A stretch of 64,000 nt of DNA from JANXQG01 sp963775975. GTDB taxonomy: Bacteria; Planctomycetota; Planctomycetia; Pirellulales; Thermoguttaceae. Position numbers and translations under genes: made by a program. Where the stretch lies: the NCBI GenBank assembly GCA_963775975.1, contig CAVZKX010000001.1:806001-870000 (forward strand), given 5' to 3'. Below the pieces are notes generated by a model. The model had not been told where the DNA came from. It did not search any database and saw only the letters and a program-made list of their open reading frames with translations. This document shows positions 13,662 to 24,062 of the stretch, one piece after another. Numbering within the stretch: position 1 is the stretch's first letter; every line of letters begins with the position of its first letter.

Positions 13662-16652
13662 ATGAATTGCGTAATGTTTGCATTTCTAGCAGATTCGCAC
13701 CGCCGTCATTTGCTGCTGACGCTGGCCGTGGGGGCCGGTCTGTTTGCTTATGTTAGCGGTGCAGTCCTCTCGATCTACGACTTCGATCTGGCGATGTTGC
13801 TGGCCTTGATCGGCGGCTATCCGACCTACGCCGGCGCCCTCTCTGGGCTGCTGCATCGAAAGATTACCGCCGACTTGGCCGTGGCCTTGGCCGCGATGGC
13901 CGCCCTCTGGATGGGATGGCACTCGACCGACGCATCGTCGTGGTTCCTGGTCGCGGCGGAAGTCATTTTCATCATGCTCGTAGGCGAATCGGTGGAGGAC
14001 TTTGCGATCGGCCGCACGCGCTCCGGAATTGCCGCGCTCTTGGCCCTGCGGCCGCACACCGCCCGTGTCCGCCGAGGCGGCCATGAAATTGAAATCCACG
14101 TGCCCGAAGTGCGAGCGGACGATGTCGTCCTGGTGCGGCCTGGTGCGCGCGTGCCGATCGACGGCTGCGTCATTGGCGGGGCGTCTTGGATTGATCAGAG
14201 TCCGATCACGGGCGAGTCGGTGCCAGTTGAGAAGAAGCTCGGAGACGACGTGTTCGCCGGCACTCTGAATACAAACGGGGCACTCGAGCTGGCAGTCGAA
14301 CGGCTGGGTCGTGATACGACGCTTGAACGAATCATACACTTGGTCGAGCATGCCGAAGAGTCCAAAGCGCCCGTGGAACGACTTGCTGACCGCTATGCCG
14401 GCTATTTCGTTCCCGCGGTGCTCGCCGCGGCGGCGATTACGTTCTGGTTTACGCGCGACGTATCGCGAAGCGTGGCCGTGCTCGTCGTGGCCTGCCCTTG
14501 CGCGTTGGTGCTGGCGACTCCGACCGCCGTCGCGGCGGGCATCGGCTTCCTCGTCCGCCGTGGAATCCTCGTCAAAGGCGGCGCGGTGATCGAGAACCTC
14601 GGCCGCCTGAAGAACGTTGTCTTCGACAAGACGGGTACGCTGACGCTCGCTCGGCTCCGCATCGAGCGGATTGAGACCGTGGCCGGCTACACCGAGTCCG
14701 CGGCGCTCGCGCTAGCCGCGGCCGTCGAGCAGAAATCCGAGCATCCGATCGCACGGCTGATCGTCGATCGAGCAAGACAAGATGGCAGCGAGATCCCGAC
14801 CGCGGAAGAATTCCTTTCACGTCCTGGACTTGGTGCCGAGGCAACCGTCGGCGGGCAAATGGTCCGTGTCGGCAGCCCGCGGGCACTCGAGGCGGCCGGA
14901 GCGCAGTTGCCCGATGATCTGCGAAGTCGGGTCGATGCAATGCTCGTTGGCGGCGAGACACTTGTAATCGTTGCAATGGGCGCGTCGGCCGTCGCCGCGA
15001 TCGGCATTCAAGATACGATTCGTCCCGATGCCTATGACGCGATCCACGAGTTGAAGCACCTCGGCGTCACGCGAATCACAATGCTTTCGGGCGACCACGA
15101 GGCGGCGGCGCGTGCGGTCGCCGCGCAATTGAAGATCCGCGATTTCCACGGCGGACTACTTCCGGCCGAAAAGGTCGATTGGATCAAGAAACTCCGCGCG
15201 GAAGCTTCGCCTATCGCAATGGTCGGGGATGGTGTCAACGACGCGCCGGCACTGGCTTCGGCCGATGTCGGCGTAGCCCTGGCTGATATCGGCAGCGACA
15301 TTACAGTCGAGTCGGCCGGGCTGGTGCTCATCGGCGACGATCTACGGAAGCTGCCTGAAGCGATCGACTGCGGCCAGCGCGTGCTGCGGACCATCCGGCA
15401 GAACATCATCGGCTTCGCCATTATCTTCAACGCGCTTTGCGTGGCGGCGGCCTCCAGCGGATGGATTTCCCCGGTGACTGCCGCCGTCCTGCACCAGGTC
15501 AGCTCGCTGACCGTCGTGCTCAACTCGCTCCGACTGCTCGTCGATTTTCACGCTTTGCAGCATCGCTTGGGCGACGCATGGTATGAAGTGAAGCGCCGCC
15601 GCCGCAAACTGCTGGCGGCCGGCGCAGTAATGCTGTTCGCCGCCTATTTGGGCAGCGGCCTGCACATTATCGGCGTCGGCGAACGTGGTGTCGTACAGCA
15701 GTTCGGACGGCGCGTCTTGCCGTTGGAGTTGCCTGGCTTGCATTACCGCCTTCCTTTTCCGTTCGCGTGGCATGTCGTCATCCGTCCGGACGAATTGCGG
15801 CGGGTGGAGATCGGCTTTCGCAGCGCGTCGGGTGAGTCGCAGGAGCCGGCCGCTTATGAATGGAATCTCCAGCACCGCGGCGGCCGATATACAGCCCAGC
15901 CCGACGAATCCTACGTTTGGACCGGCGACGAAAACTTGATGGACGTCAACTGGATCGTGCATTACCGCGTGACCGATCCGGAAGCGGCTGTCTTCGCGTT
16001 GGGAATCAGCGACGGTGAAGGCGGCTCGAAATGGGATCGGCTCGTGCGTGCCGCGGCCGAAACCGCGTTCCGCACCGAGATGACCCGCCGCGAGGCGGAC
16101 GATCTCTTCACCGGGGCGCGAGTGCAGATTGCGGCGGCAGTAGTCGGCCGTGCCAATGAGTCGCTTGCCGGGTACAACGTCGGCCTCGAGGTCGCGCAAG
16201 TCTGCTTCGGCGATATTCATCCGCCGCTCGAAGTTGTGCCGGCCTTTCGCGGTGTGTCCAGTTCGCTTGAGGAGAAGGAGGCCGCCATCAACGAGGCCCA
16301 AGCCTACCAAGTTCAAACGGTGGCGGCCGCGCGGGGGCAGGCTGCCGAACGGATCGCGGCGGCCGAGGGCTTTTCCGCAGAACGCACGCAACGGGCGACC
16401 GGCGCGGCCGCACGGTTTCTCGCCGTTGCCGCGGCCGTGGCTGAATCGCCGGAAGTCGCCCGAACGCGGCTTTATCTGCAAACGGTGGAAGCTGCACTTG
16501 CCGGCCGCCGCAAGATCATCCTTGACGCCGCGCATAGTGGCCGCCGCCTCTTGTATCTCGGCCGCAAAAGTATCGACTCGCCGATTTCGCCTTCCCCGGC
16601 CGTCCTTGATGCCGTGCCCGACACTTCCGACAACAAAGGAACCGCACCATGA
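13662..16652 (+). CDS. P1B-type metal ATPase fused to a C-terminal SPFH (HflK-like) domain
   Basis: About 996 residues. There is no N-terminal HMA domain. Four N-terminal helices are followed by an actuator domain (SPITGES, about 184-190), TM5-6 with the ion-binding CPC (VVACPCALVLATP, about 278), the phosphorylation motif DKTGTLT (about 322), SEHPIARL (nucleotide-domain His-Pro) and GDGVND (about 521). TM7-8 contain FN and HQVSS in place of the usual metal ligands. A basic stretch (KRRRRK) and a ninth helix (about 648-665) lead into an SPFH/stomatin-prohibitin domain (IGVGERGVVQQFGRR onward) ending with an Ala/Glu-rich coiled coil. Topology puts the SPFH part outside the cytoplasm, as in HflK/HflC. 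The stop overlaps the next start (ATGA). A frame error near 15580 could have joined two genes, but the open frame shows no break. Confidence 0.85.
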   Translation: MNCVMFAFLADSHRRHLLLTLAVGAGLFAYVSGAVLSIYDFDLAMLLALIGGYPTYAGALSGLLHRKITADLAVALAAMAALWMGWHSTDASSWFLVAAEVIFIMLVGESVEDFAIGRTRSGIAALLALRPHTARVRRGGHEIEIHVPEVRADDVVLVRPGARVPIDGCVIGGASWIDQSPITGESVPVEKKLGDDVFAGTLNTNGALELAVERLGRDTTLERIIHLVEHAEESKAPVERLADRYAGYFVPAVLAAAAITFWFTRDVSRSVAVLVVACPCALVLATPTAVAAGIGFLVRRGILVKGGAVIENLGRLKNVVFDKTGTLTLARLRIERIETVAGYTESAALALAAAVEQKSEHPIARLIVDRARQDGSEIPTAEEFLSRPGLGAEATVGGQMVRVGSPRALEAAGAQLPDDLRSRVDAMLVGGETLVIVAMGASAVAAIGIQDTIRPDAYDAIHELKHLGVTRITMLSGDHEAAARAVAAQLKIRDFHGGLLPAEKVDWIKKLRAEASPIAMVGDGVNDAPALASADVGVALADIGSDITVESAGLVLIGDDLRKLPEAIDCGQRVLRTIRQNIIGFAIIFNALCVAAASSGWISPVTAAVLHQVSSLTVVLNSLRLLVDFHALQHRLGDAWYEVKRRRRKLLAAGAVMLFAAYLGSGLHIIGVGERGVVQQFGRRVLPLELPGLHYRLPFPFAWHVVIRPDELRRVEIGFRSASGESQEPAAYEWNLQHRGGRYTAQPDESYVWTGDENLMDVNWIVHYRVTDPEAAVFALGISDGEGGSKWDRLVRAAAETAFRTEMTRREADDLFTGARVQIAAAVVGRANESLAGYNVGLEVAQVCFGDIHPPLEVVPAFRGVSSSLEEKEAAINEAQAYQVQTVAAARGQAAERIAAAEGFSAERTQRATGAAARFLAVAAAVAESPEVARTRLYLQTVEAALAGRRKIILDAAHSGRRLLYLGRKSIDSPISPSPAVLDAVPDTSDNKGTAP

Positions 16653-17529
16653 TGAAGTCGCTTGTTGTGTTGATCGTAATCGTCATTGCAGCGGTTGCCT
16701 GGCGCTGCGTTCTGTTTGTGGACGAAACGCAGTATGTGATCGTCACACAGTTCGGCCGTCCCATCGAAACGCTGACCAAGGCTGGGCCGTATTTCAAACT
16801 GCCCTACCAGTCGTCGCTGGCCATCGATCGTCGGATGCAGATCTACAATCCGCGCCCTCAGAGTTCCTCACCAGCGAGAAGAAAAACGTCGACCTCGATG
16901 TCTATGTGCTCTGGTCGGTCGAGGACCCGCAGCACTTTATCGAGACCGTGAATGACCCGGCCGGGGCCGAATCGCGGATTCACGACGTCGTCTGGTCGAA
17001 GCTGGCCGCCGCCGTCAGCCGCAATTCCTTGGATCGCCTTGTCACCACGGAAGCGAAAACGCACAAGCTGGAGCAAATCGTTCACGACGTTGAGTCCGAC
17101 TGTGCGACCGACGTGGCAAAGTACGGCATCAAAATTGTCGACGTGCGAATCAAGCGAATCGGACTTCCGGACCAGATTCGCGAAAGCGTCTTCGAGAGGA
17201 TGCGCAAGGAGCGTGCCCGCATCGCCCAGCGCTACCGCTCGGAGGGCGCCGAGGAGGCGATGAAGATTCGCGCGGCGGCCGACAAGGAGAAGGCAGTGCT
17301 CCTAGCGGCGGCCAATGCCGAGGCCGAGATCATTCGCGGCAAGGCCGAGGCCGAGGCCACGCGCACCTATAGCGAAGCCCACGCCAAGGACCCGCAATTC
17401 TTTGAACTGACCAGGACGCTCGAAGCCTATAAGAAAATCCTCGATGAAAAGACAACCGTGTTGCTCTCCGGTGATTCGGAGTTGCTGAAATACCTCTCCC
17501 GCGGACTGGGCGAGGGAAAGAAAAACTGA
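16649..17529 (+). CDS. HflC-like SPFH membrane protein (one frameshift)
   Basis: About 293 residues. One N-terminal helix (LVVLIVIVIAAVAWRCVLF) leads into an SPFH domain (VDETQYVIVTQFGRPIETL), a coiled-coil region rich in Ala/Glu and an end SELLKYLSRGLG, as in HflC (protease FtsH modulator). The frame changes near 16857: restoring one C to the CCC run gives YNPRPSEFLTSEKKN. Its start overlaps the ATPase-SPFH stop by 4 nt and it ends 3 nt before the HflK-like gene, which indicates translational coupling. No ftsH is nearby. Confidence 0.88.
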
Positions 17530-17532
17530 GCC

Positions 17533-18528
17533 ATGCACCGCCGCGCCACGCCCGACCACCATCACCACCACGATCACGACCACCCGCATCACCATACCGG
17601 CTGGCCGTGGCGGCGGACTGCCTGCTTTTTGGCGATTGCCGCGGTTTTGGTTTGGACGGTGTCGGGCGTTTACGTCGTGCAGCCGAACGAGCGGGCCGCA
17701 GTTTGGCGCTGCGGGCGGATACTGCCGCAGACGAGCATGCCCGGCATTCACTTCGGGCTTCCCTACGGACTCGACCGCGTGAGCCGCGTGAAGATGTTCG
17801 AGCAGAAGCGCGTTGCGATCGGAGGCGGACTGGATGATCGCACTCGCGGACGGACCGCCGAGCCGCGCCGGGCGGAATGTCTGGCGGGCGACCGGAACCT
17901 GATCGAGGTCTCCGCCGTCGTGCAATATGAAATTGTCGATGCAAAGGAGTATCTTGTCCGCGCGGGCGACGTTCCCGCGACGATGGAAAACATGGCCACT
18001 GCCGAGTTGTCGTCGCAAATTGCCGCGCGCACGGTGGACGAGATCTTCACGACGGGCCGGGCGGATATCCAGCTTCATTTGCTTGATGCCCTCAAGGGAC
18101 GGCTCGCGCAGTTCGAACAGCAGGGGCTTGGGATCGGCGTGCAAGTTAACGCCGTAACGCTGGAACGCGATCAGCCGCCGCAGGAAGTCGAACCGGCTTT
18201 CCGTGATGTTGTGGCCGCCCGCGAGGATCGCCAGCGGGCGATCAATGAGGCCGAAGGTTACGCCGCCGCGCTGCTGCCCGCGTCGCGCGGCGAAGCGGAG
18301 CGCGCTCGCCGCGAGGCTGAAGGCACGGCCGCCGAGACCACGGAGAAGGCCCGCGGCGAGGCCGATCGCTTCGAGCGCATGTTGGCCGAATTGGCGACGG
18401 GCCGCGAGTTGACCATCCGCCGCCTCGTCCTCGAGACGATGGAAGAAGTCCTGCCACGTCTGAAGAAGATTGTGATCGACGAACGGTCGGGCAAGCCGGT
18501 TGACTTGGGAATTCTGGAAGACCAATAA
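17533..18528 (+). CDS. HflK-like SPFH membrane protein with His-rich N-terminus
   Basis: 331 residues. The cytoplasmic tail before the membrane helix is HHHHHDHDHPHHH (residues about 10-22), a likely metal-binding stretch. The single helix (CFLAIAAVLVWTVSGVYVV) is followed by an SPFH domain (QPNERAAVWRCGRILP; GIHFGLPYGLDRV) and a long Ala/Glu/Arg coiled coil. It is shorter than E. coli HflK and lacks its Gly-rich N-terminus. Translation is coupled to the next gene (TAATG, 1-nt overlap). The His tail beside a metal ATPase suggests a metal-related job, which is inference. Confidence 0.87.
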   Translation: MHRRATPDHHHHHDHDHPHHHTGWPWRRTACFLAIAAVLVWTVSGVYVVQPNERAAVWRCGRILPQTSMPGIHFGLPYGLDRVSRVKMFEQKRVAIGGGLDDRTRGRTAEPRRAECLAGDRNLIEVSAVVQYEIVDAKEYLVRAGDVPATMENMATAELSSQIAARTVDEIFTTGRADIQLHLLDALKGRLAQFEQQGLGIGVQVNAVTLERDQPPQEVEPAFRDVVAAREDRQRAINEAEGYAAALLPASRGEAERARREAEGTAAETTEKARGEADRFERMLAELATGRELTIRRLVLETMEEVLPRLKKIVIDERSGKPVDLGILEDQ

Positions 18529-19049
18529 TGTCCGCACGACGCTTTGCTTTGCCCGTCATACTTGCGACCGCTTTGGCCGCGGCCGCGTTCGCGCTCCGCG
18601 GCAAGGGCCGACTGCCCGACACGCCAGAGGAAGCGATCAAGGCATTTTTTGCCGCCGCAGAGTCGGGTGATGCGGCGGCCTATCTATCGCTGGTCACCGG
18701 CCCGCTGCGAGGCTCGTTCGAGGAAACGCAGAAGCAACTCGGAGCCGCTGCGTGCCGCGATAGCCTCCGCAGTTCAACAACGGGCTTAAAAGGATTTGCC
18801 GTAAGCCGCGTGAGCGAAACCGCCGAAGACCGCGCGGAGCTAGATGTCGAGCTGGTCTTCGCCGATCGCAGTGAGCGTCAACACTTTGGACTGATCCGCG
18901 AATCCCGCGGCTGGTCGATCGTGTCCATCGACCGGTCGGAGGTCGAGAAACCGGACAAGCCTTACGGCGCTACGGTGTTTGAGATCTCGCCTATGAATGA
19001 CGCCGCTGTGGAGCCTTCTTCGTCGCCGCCGATTTCGACCGGGCGATGA
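18528..19049 (+). CDS. Small exported or anchored protein of the SPFH-ATPase operon
   Basis: 173 residues. An N-terminal hydrophobic segment (FALPVILATALAAAAFAL) acts as signal peptide or anchor. The mature part (PEEAIKAFFAAAESGDAAAYLSL ... RELDVELVF ... SRGWSIVSID) has the helix-plus-curved-sheet pattern of NTF2-like/DUF4878-type domains, an assignment made by eye only. The start overlaps the HflK-like stop by one base. It is the fourth and last gene of the unit. Confidence 0.7.
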   Translation: MSARRFALPVILATALAAAAFALRGKGRLPDTPEEAIKAFFAAAESGDAAAYLSLVTGPLRGSFEETQKQLGAAACRDSLRSSTTGLKGFAVSRVSETAEDRAELDVELVFADRSERQHFGLIRESRGWSIVSIDRSEVEKPDKPYGATVFEISPMNDAAVEPSSSPPISTGR

Positions 19050-19184
19050 TTGTGCTCTACTGCCAATTGTTTGTCGCTGCATTGCGGATTGCGTTTTTCA
19101 GCGCTCGAACCGGGCCATATTGACGCCGGCGGCCCGCAAGTGAACAATAACCTGGTTATGATGCCTCGGAAAAGGAGTCTTGCC

Positions 19185-22115
19185 ATGGCAACCTGTATTC
19201 CGTTTCGGTCCGTTGTGTCGATTGCGGGTCTGGCGATTGCATTCTCAGGGACGAATAAACTTGTTTCTCTCGCCCTTGGCGCGGACGGTTTGCCCGTCGC
19301 CATGGAACTCCGTGCGGTGACGCTGGAGCTCGTCTGCCACGATGGGGCCGAGAGCGGCACTTTCCGGCCAATTCATGCCCGCGTGCTGGAGGCGAATACC
19401 TGGGGCGGCGCACCCGCAGCGAGGCCGACGCGAAAGGCTATTCCGCTGTGCCCCGCGGAGCCGCGCGGGCCAACCGGGCGCGGCAGCAGGCCGCCCAAGG
19501 CGCGGCTCCGGCCCCCGCGGATATCCTGGTGACAGTCGAGCCCGAAGGCGACGCCGCCACGCTGGAAATCGACACCGAAGCCGGCAAAGCGACGATCTTA
19601 TTGAGCGAGGTCGGCGCCGTCGAACCGAAAAAGTATCTCAATGGTTCGATCACCGCCGTTAGACTTCCCGCGGCGACTCGTGTGGTCGCATCTCCCACTG
19701 AGAACGACTACCCATCCGCCGTCCGTGCATCGGACGGCACGGTCTGGGCAGCCTACGTCGCCTACCAACGCGGCGGTGAACCCGATATGGCGGCCGCCGC
19801 AAAGGGCGACTTCAGCACATTCGTACCCAAAGGCAATGGCGATCAAATCTTCCTCACGCATTTTGACGGCAAGGCATGGTCCGCGCCGATCGCGGTCACC
19901 GAACCGCTCTTGGATCTTTGGAAGCCCACGGTGGCGGTCGATAAGTCGGGCCGCGTGTGGGTCGCATGGAGCCAGCAGAACGAACACAATTGGGACGTTT
20001 ACTGCCGGGCTTATGATCCCGCGGCGAACGAATGGTCGCAGATCGAACGCCGTTCGACCGATCCGGGCGCCGATATCAACGTCGTCTCAACGACCGACTC
20101 GAACGGACACGTGTGGTGGGCATGGCAGGGCCGCCGCGGCAAATACTTTCAGATATTCGTGATTGGCGGCGGTATGAAAGAACCGCTCGCCGTCACCGAC
20201 CAGCCGGCCGATCATTGGGCACCCGCCATCGTGGCCGACCATCAGGGCAATGTTTACGTCGCCTGGGATAGCTACGAGAACGGCAATTTCAACGTCGTCA
20301 TGCGACGCTACCGCAACGGGGCCGCCGAACCAGTCATTCCCGTGGCGACGCTCCCGGCCTTCGAGGCCCGGCCAAGCCTAGCAGTCGACAAGCGAGACCG
20401 CGTCTGGATCGCGTATGAAATGAGCGGACCGAACTGGGGCAAGGATTTCGGCCGCATGGCGCCAAAGTCGGCCCGCAACAACAATGGCGGGGTCGGCAAT
20501 CTGGCCCAGGTCAAGGCCGGCAATGGCGTCGGCATTCCGCTCTATCAAGGCCGCCGCATCGTCGTGAAGTGTTACGCCGACGGCCGCTTGCAACAGCCGG
20601 CGGCTGATGTAAACGACGTGTTGCAAGAAATCCAGCGGCCCAAGAGCATGGCCCGCATCGTGGTCGCCGATGACGGCCGCGTGTGGCTCGTCTTCCGCCA
20701 CCATCCGTTGCCTGGCGGCGCGCGAGACCTGGGCGGAATACGCCATGAGCTACGACGGCAAGGAGTGGACCAAACCGCAAATGCTCTCCAATTCCGACGG
20801 CATCCTCGACAATCGCCCCGCGATCGTGCCGCATGGACCGAGCGGAGCTCTGGCGATTTACAGCAGCGACTGGCGTCTCCGCGGTGCGAACAACCTTGTG
20901 CCGGTCGGCCGCTTGCCATTGAAGACCGACCTCTACGCCGCTCTGCTCCACGCTGCCGAGCCGATGGCGCCGCTGCAATTGTCCGCCGTAGTACCGGGCG
21001 ATCGCAGGGTCGCGCCGGTCCATCCCCGCGAGCGCGAGGACATCCAGCAGCTTCGCGACCTCCGCGTCGAGAACAACGGCAAGACTTACATGCTCGCTCG
21101 CGGCGAGTTCCATCGCCATACGGAATACACGGCCCACCGCGACGGCGATGCCTCGCTGGAAGATATGTGGCGCTACGCTCAGGACGCGGCCGACATGGAC
21201 TGGCTCGGCAACGGCGACCACGACAATGGCTTCGGCCACCAGTACTCCTGGTGGATCATTCAAAAGACGATGGACATCTACCACAATCCGCCCTATTTCA
21301 TCGCCCCGTACACCTACGAGCGGAGCGTGGAATGGCCTAACGGGCACCGCAACGTGATCTTCACCCAGCGCGGCATCCGCACGCTCCCCCGCGGCGATAT
21401 GCGCGGCGACGAGAAGAACGGCACGCCCGACACGAAGACGCTCTACGCCTATTTGCACCACTTCGGCGGAATGTGCGCCAGCCACACCAGCGCCACGAAC
21501 ATGGGCACCGATTGGCGCGACAATGATCCCGAGGTCGAGCCGGTCGTCGAGATCTACCAGGGCGATCGCAACAATTACGAATGCGAGGGCGCGCCGCGGG
21601 GGCTCACCGCGCCGGAAGTCGCGGGCACAAAGACCCTTCCCGAACAAATCCACAGTCGGGGCTTCATCTGGAACGCCCTGGCCAAAGGCTACCGGCTCGG
21701 ATTCGAAAGCTCCAGCGACCACGTCAGCACGCACACGAGTTACGCCGTGCTGCTCGTCGAACGGCCGGGGCGCGAATCGATAATCGAGGCATTTAAAGCC
21801 CGCCGCTGCTACGCGGCAACCGACAATATCGGGCTAATCGTCAAATGCGGCAACCACCTGATGGGCGAGGAGTTCACGCAAACCGGCAAGCCGACCTTCG
21901 ATATCCGCGTCGTCGGCACCGCGCCGATCAGCCAGTTGGACATCGTTCGCAACAACCGCTACGTCTACAGCGGCAAGCCGAACCGCCAGAACATGGAAAT
22001 GCAATGGACCGACGCCGATCCCGTGCCGGACGCGGTCAGCTATTACTACGTCCGCGTCCAGCAGGCCGATGGCAACCTGGCCTGGTGCTCGCCGATGTGG
22101 GTCCATCCGAAGTAA
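19185..22115 (+). CDS. Exported DUF3604/PHP-like protein with beta-propeller-like N-terminal half (two frameshifts)
   Basis: The start at 19185 has a good ribosome site (AAAGGAG, 8 nt upstream) and a hydrophobic N-terminus compatible with export. The frame changes near 19395 and again near 20715 (VFRHHPLPGG continuing as ARETWAEYAMSYDGK). The first half contains repeated blades of the form DGTVWAAYVAY, SGRVWVAWSQQ, NGHVWWAWQGR and QGNVYVAWDSY. The second half (about 20970-22115) carries the DUF3604 signature with metal-type residues HRHTEYTAHRDGD and GNGDHDNG. DUF3604 is related to PHP phosphoesterases, but the substrate is unknown. The total is about 975 residues. Confidence 0.8.
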
Positions 22116-22300
22116 TTCTGTAGACGCGGCTTCCAGTGCTACTCCAAGCGGCAAGATGCCGCTTGTACGCGCCTCGCCGTGTGCAATTCCCTTCTCGCGC
22201 AGCAAACGCCGCCCTCCTCGCGCCGTTTTTTATGCTAGATACTTCTGCGGCGTTAATGTTTCGCCGCATGGCGCAATCGGTACAACCAGAAAAGGCCTTC

Positions 22301-23161
22301 ATGCTTGTCATCGTCGGATTGATCGTTGTCGTGGGATGCGTGCTCGCCGGATTCGTCTGGTCCGGCGGGGCGATCGGGGCATTGATCCACCCGGCGGAAA
22401 TCCTCGTGATCGGCGGCGCCGCGGTGGGCGCCCTGATGGTCATGTCGCCCAAAAAGGTGCTCATCGACCTGATCAAAGGAATCCTACAGTGCTTCAAGGG
22501 CACGCCCTATAACCGCGGCACTTATGAAGAACTGTTCAAGCTTCTTTATGACCTCTTCCGCCTTGCCCGGCGCGAGGGGCTGATCGCCCTGGAGCAGCAC
22601 GTCTCCAACAGCAAGGAAAGCGACATTTTCAAGAAATACCCGCGGGTCGGCGGCAACCACCACGTCACCGAATTCATTTGCGGCGCCCTATCGCCGATCA
22701 TCGAAGGAACGGTCAAGCCCGAGCAACTGCCGCTGCTCTTGAACACGGAAATGAAGGTAATTGACGAAGAACACCACGCTTGCGTGTCCGCGTTGGCGAA
22801 AACGGCCGACGCGCTGCCAGGCTTCGGCATCGTGGCGGCCGTGCTGGGCATTGTGATCACAATGGGTTCGATCGCCGGCCCCGTGGATGAGATCGGCGAA
22901 AAGGTGGGCGCGGCGCTGGTGGGAACGTTGCTGGGAATACTGTTGTCGTACGGGTTTCTGAACCCGCTGGCCGCGCGGATGGAATCGATGGGCCACGCGG
23001 AGATGAACTTCTTCCGCACGATCGCCACGGTCATGCAGGGATTTGTAAACGACCTGCCGCCCAAGGTGGCTTTGGACCACGCCCGACGCGGAGTGTCGAG
23101 CGAGTTCCGCATGCACCGAGAGGAACTCGACAAGCTGTTCGCGGAAGTCGAAGCATCATAA
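22301..23161 (+). CDS. motA: Flagellar motor stator protein MotA
   Basis: 286 residues from the Met at 22301, preceded by AAAAGG. Four membrane helices are visible: LVIVGLIVVVGCVLAGFVW, AEILVIGGAAVGALMVM, LPGFGIVAAVLGIVITMG and KVGAALVGTLLGILLSYGF. Between helices 2 and 3 lies the large cytoplasmic loop that contacts FliG. MotA and MotB form the proton or sodium channel that powers flagellar rotation. The motB gene follows after 55 bp containing one palindromic repeat. No other flagellar gene is in the window. Confidence 0.93.
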   Translation: MLVIVGLIVVVGCVLAGFVWSGGAIGALIHPAEILVIGGAAVGALMVMSPKKVLIDLIKGILQCFKGTPYNRGTYEELFKLLYDLFRLARREGLIALEQHVSNSKESDIFKKYPRVGGNHHVTEFICGALSPIIEGTVKPEQLPLLLNTEMKVIDEEHHACVSALAKTADALPGFGIVAAVLGIVITMGSIAGPVDEIGEKVGAALVGTLLGILLSYGFLNPLAARMESMGHAEMNFFRTIATVMQGFVNDLPPKVALDHARRGVSSEFRMHREELDKLFAEVEAS

Positions 23162-23168
23162 AACAAGT

Positions 23169-23202
23169 CCCCTCTCCTTCCGGGAGAGGGCCAGGGTGAG
23201 GG
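23169..23202. repeat. CCCTCTCCC-type palindromic repeat, copy 2 (motA-motB spacer)
   Basis: CCCCTCTCCTTCCGGGAGAG, then GGCCAGGGTGAGGG. It fills most of the spacer between motA and motB, inside what should be one transcript. Confidence 0.8.
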
Positions 23203-23216
23203 CACGGCAATCAATC

Positions 23217-24029
23217 ATGGCGGCAGGCGGCGGTGGAGCTTGGAAAGTTGCTTACGCGGACTTCGTGACCGCGATGATGGCCTTTTTCATGGTCATGTGG
23301 ATCACCGCGCAGAACGAGAAGATGAAGCAGTCCGTGCAGCACTACTTCAATGACCCGTTCAACTCGGAATCGAAGACCAAGGGCCCGGAGGCCGCCGGCT
23401 CGACGACCACCGGCCCGATGGCCCCCGGCTCAAAGCTGCTCATGCCGAACAATCGGCCCGGCGATCCGCCCGGCATCAAGCACGACAAGAAAGCTCCCAA
23501 GGCGGTCGGCCGCAAACTCGAGGCGGACGGCACCAAGCCCTGGTCTGGCGAAGGCATGAAGCTCGCCGGCGTGGGCAAGCCGACGCTCATCGTTCGCAAT
23601 GACGGGAAGGACCCTCACAATGGCACGGTCCTGGTCTTCGCCGGCCGCACGGCCGACCTAAGCGACAAGGCTAAGGACCAATTGAAGCGGCTTGTGCCAT
23701 TGCTGGCCGGCAAGCGGCAAATCATCGAAATCCGCGGCCACGCGCGGCAGCATGCCGATCCCGCAAGCAAAAGCCCCGGCGGCGAGGCTGATGTCTGGCA
23801 ACTTTCCTACGCCCGATGCATGGCGACGATGAACTATCTCGTCCAAGCGGGGATTGAGTCCGACCGCTTCCGCCTCAGCCAGGCCGGGCCAAACGAGCCG
23901 CGGACGATTGCCGAGAGCGCGGAGCACCTGACGCAAAACGCGTGCGTCGACGTGAAAGTGTTGCCCGAACTGGCCGACGAATACTTCGGCACGGGCGAAG
24001 AACGCGCCGCGCTGGACCGCAGCCCGTAG
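23217..24029 (+). CDS. motB: Flagellar motor protein MotB
   Basis: About 270 residues from the Met at 23217. The N-terminal plug/TM region GAWKVAYADFVTAMMAFFMVMW contains the essential proton-binding Asp (YADFVTAMMAFF). A Gly/Pro/Lys-rich linker follows, then an OmpA-like peptidoglycan-binding domain (IIEIRGHARQHADP ... LSYARCMATMNYLVQAGI ... FRLSQAGPNEP). It forms the stator with MotA and anchors it to the cell wall. Confidence 0.93.
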   Translation: MAAGGGGAWKVAYADFVTAMMAFFMVMWITAQNEKMKQSVQHYFNDPFNSESKTKGPEAAGSTTTGPMAPGSKLLMPNNRPGDPPGIKHDKKAPKAVGRKLEADGTKPWSGEGMKLAGVGKPTLIVRNDGKDPHNGTVLVFAGRTADLSDKAKDQLKRLVPLLAGKRQIIEIRGHARQHADPASKSPGGEADVWQLSYARCMATMNYLVQAGIESDRFRLSQAGPNEPRTIAESAEHLTQNACVDVKVLPELADEYFGTGEERAALDRSP

Positions 24030-24062
24030 CTTAATCGGCCATTTTCATGTACGATTAACTAC

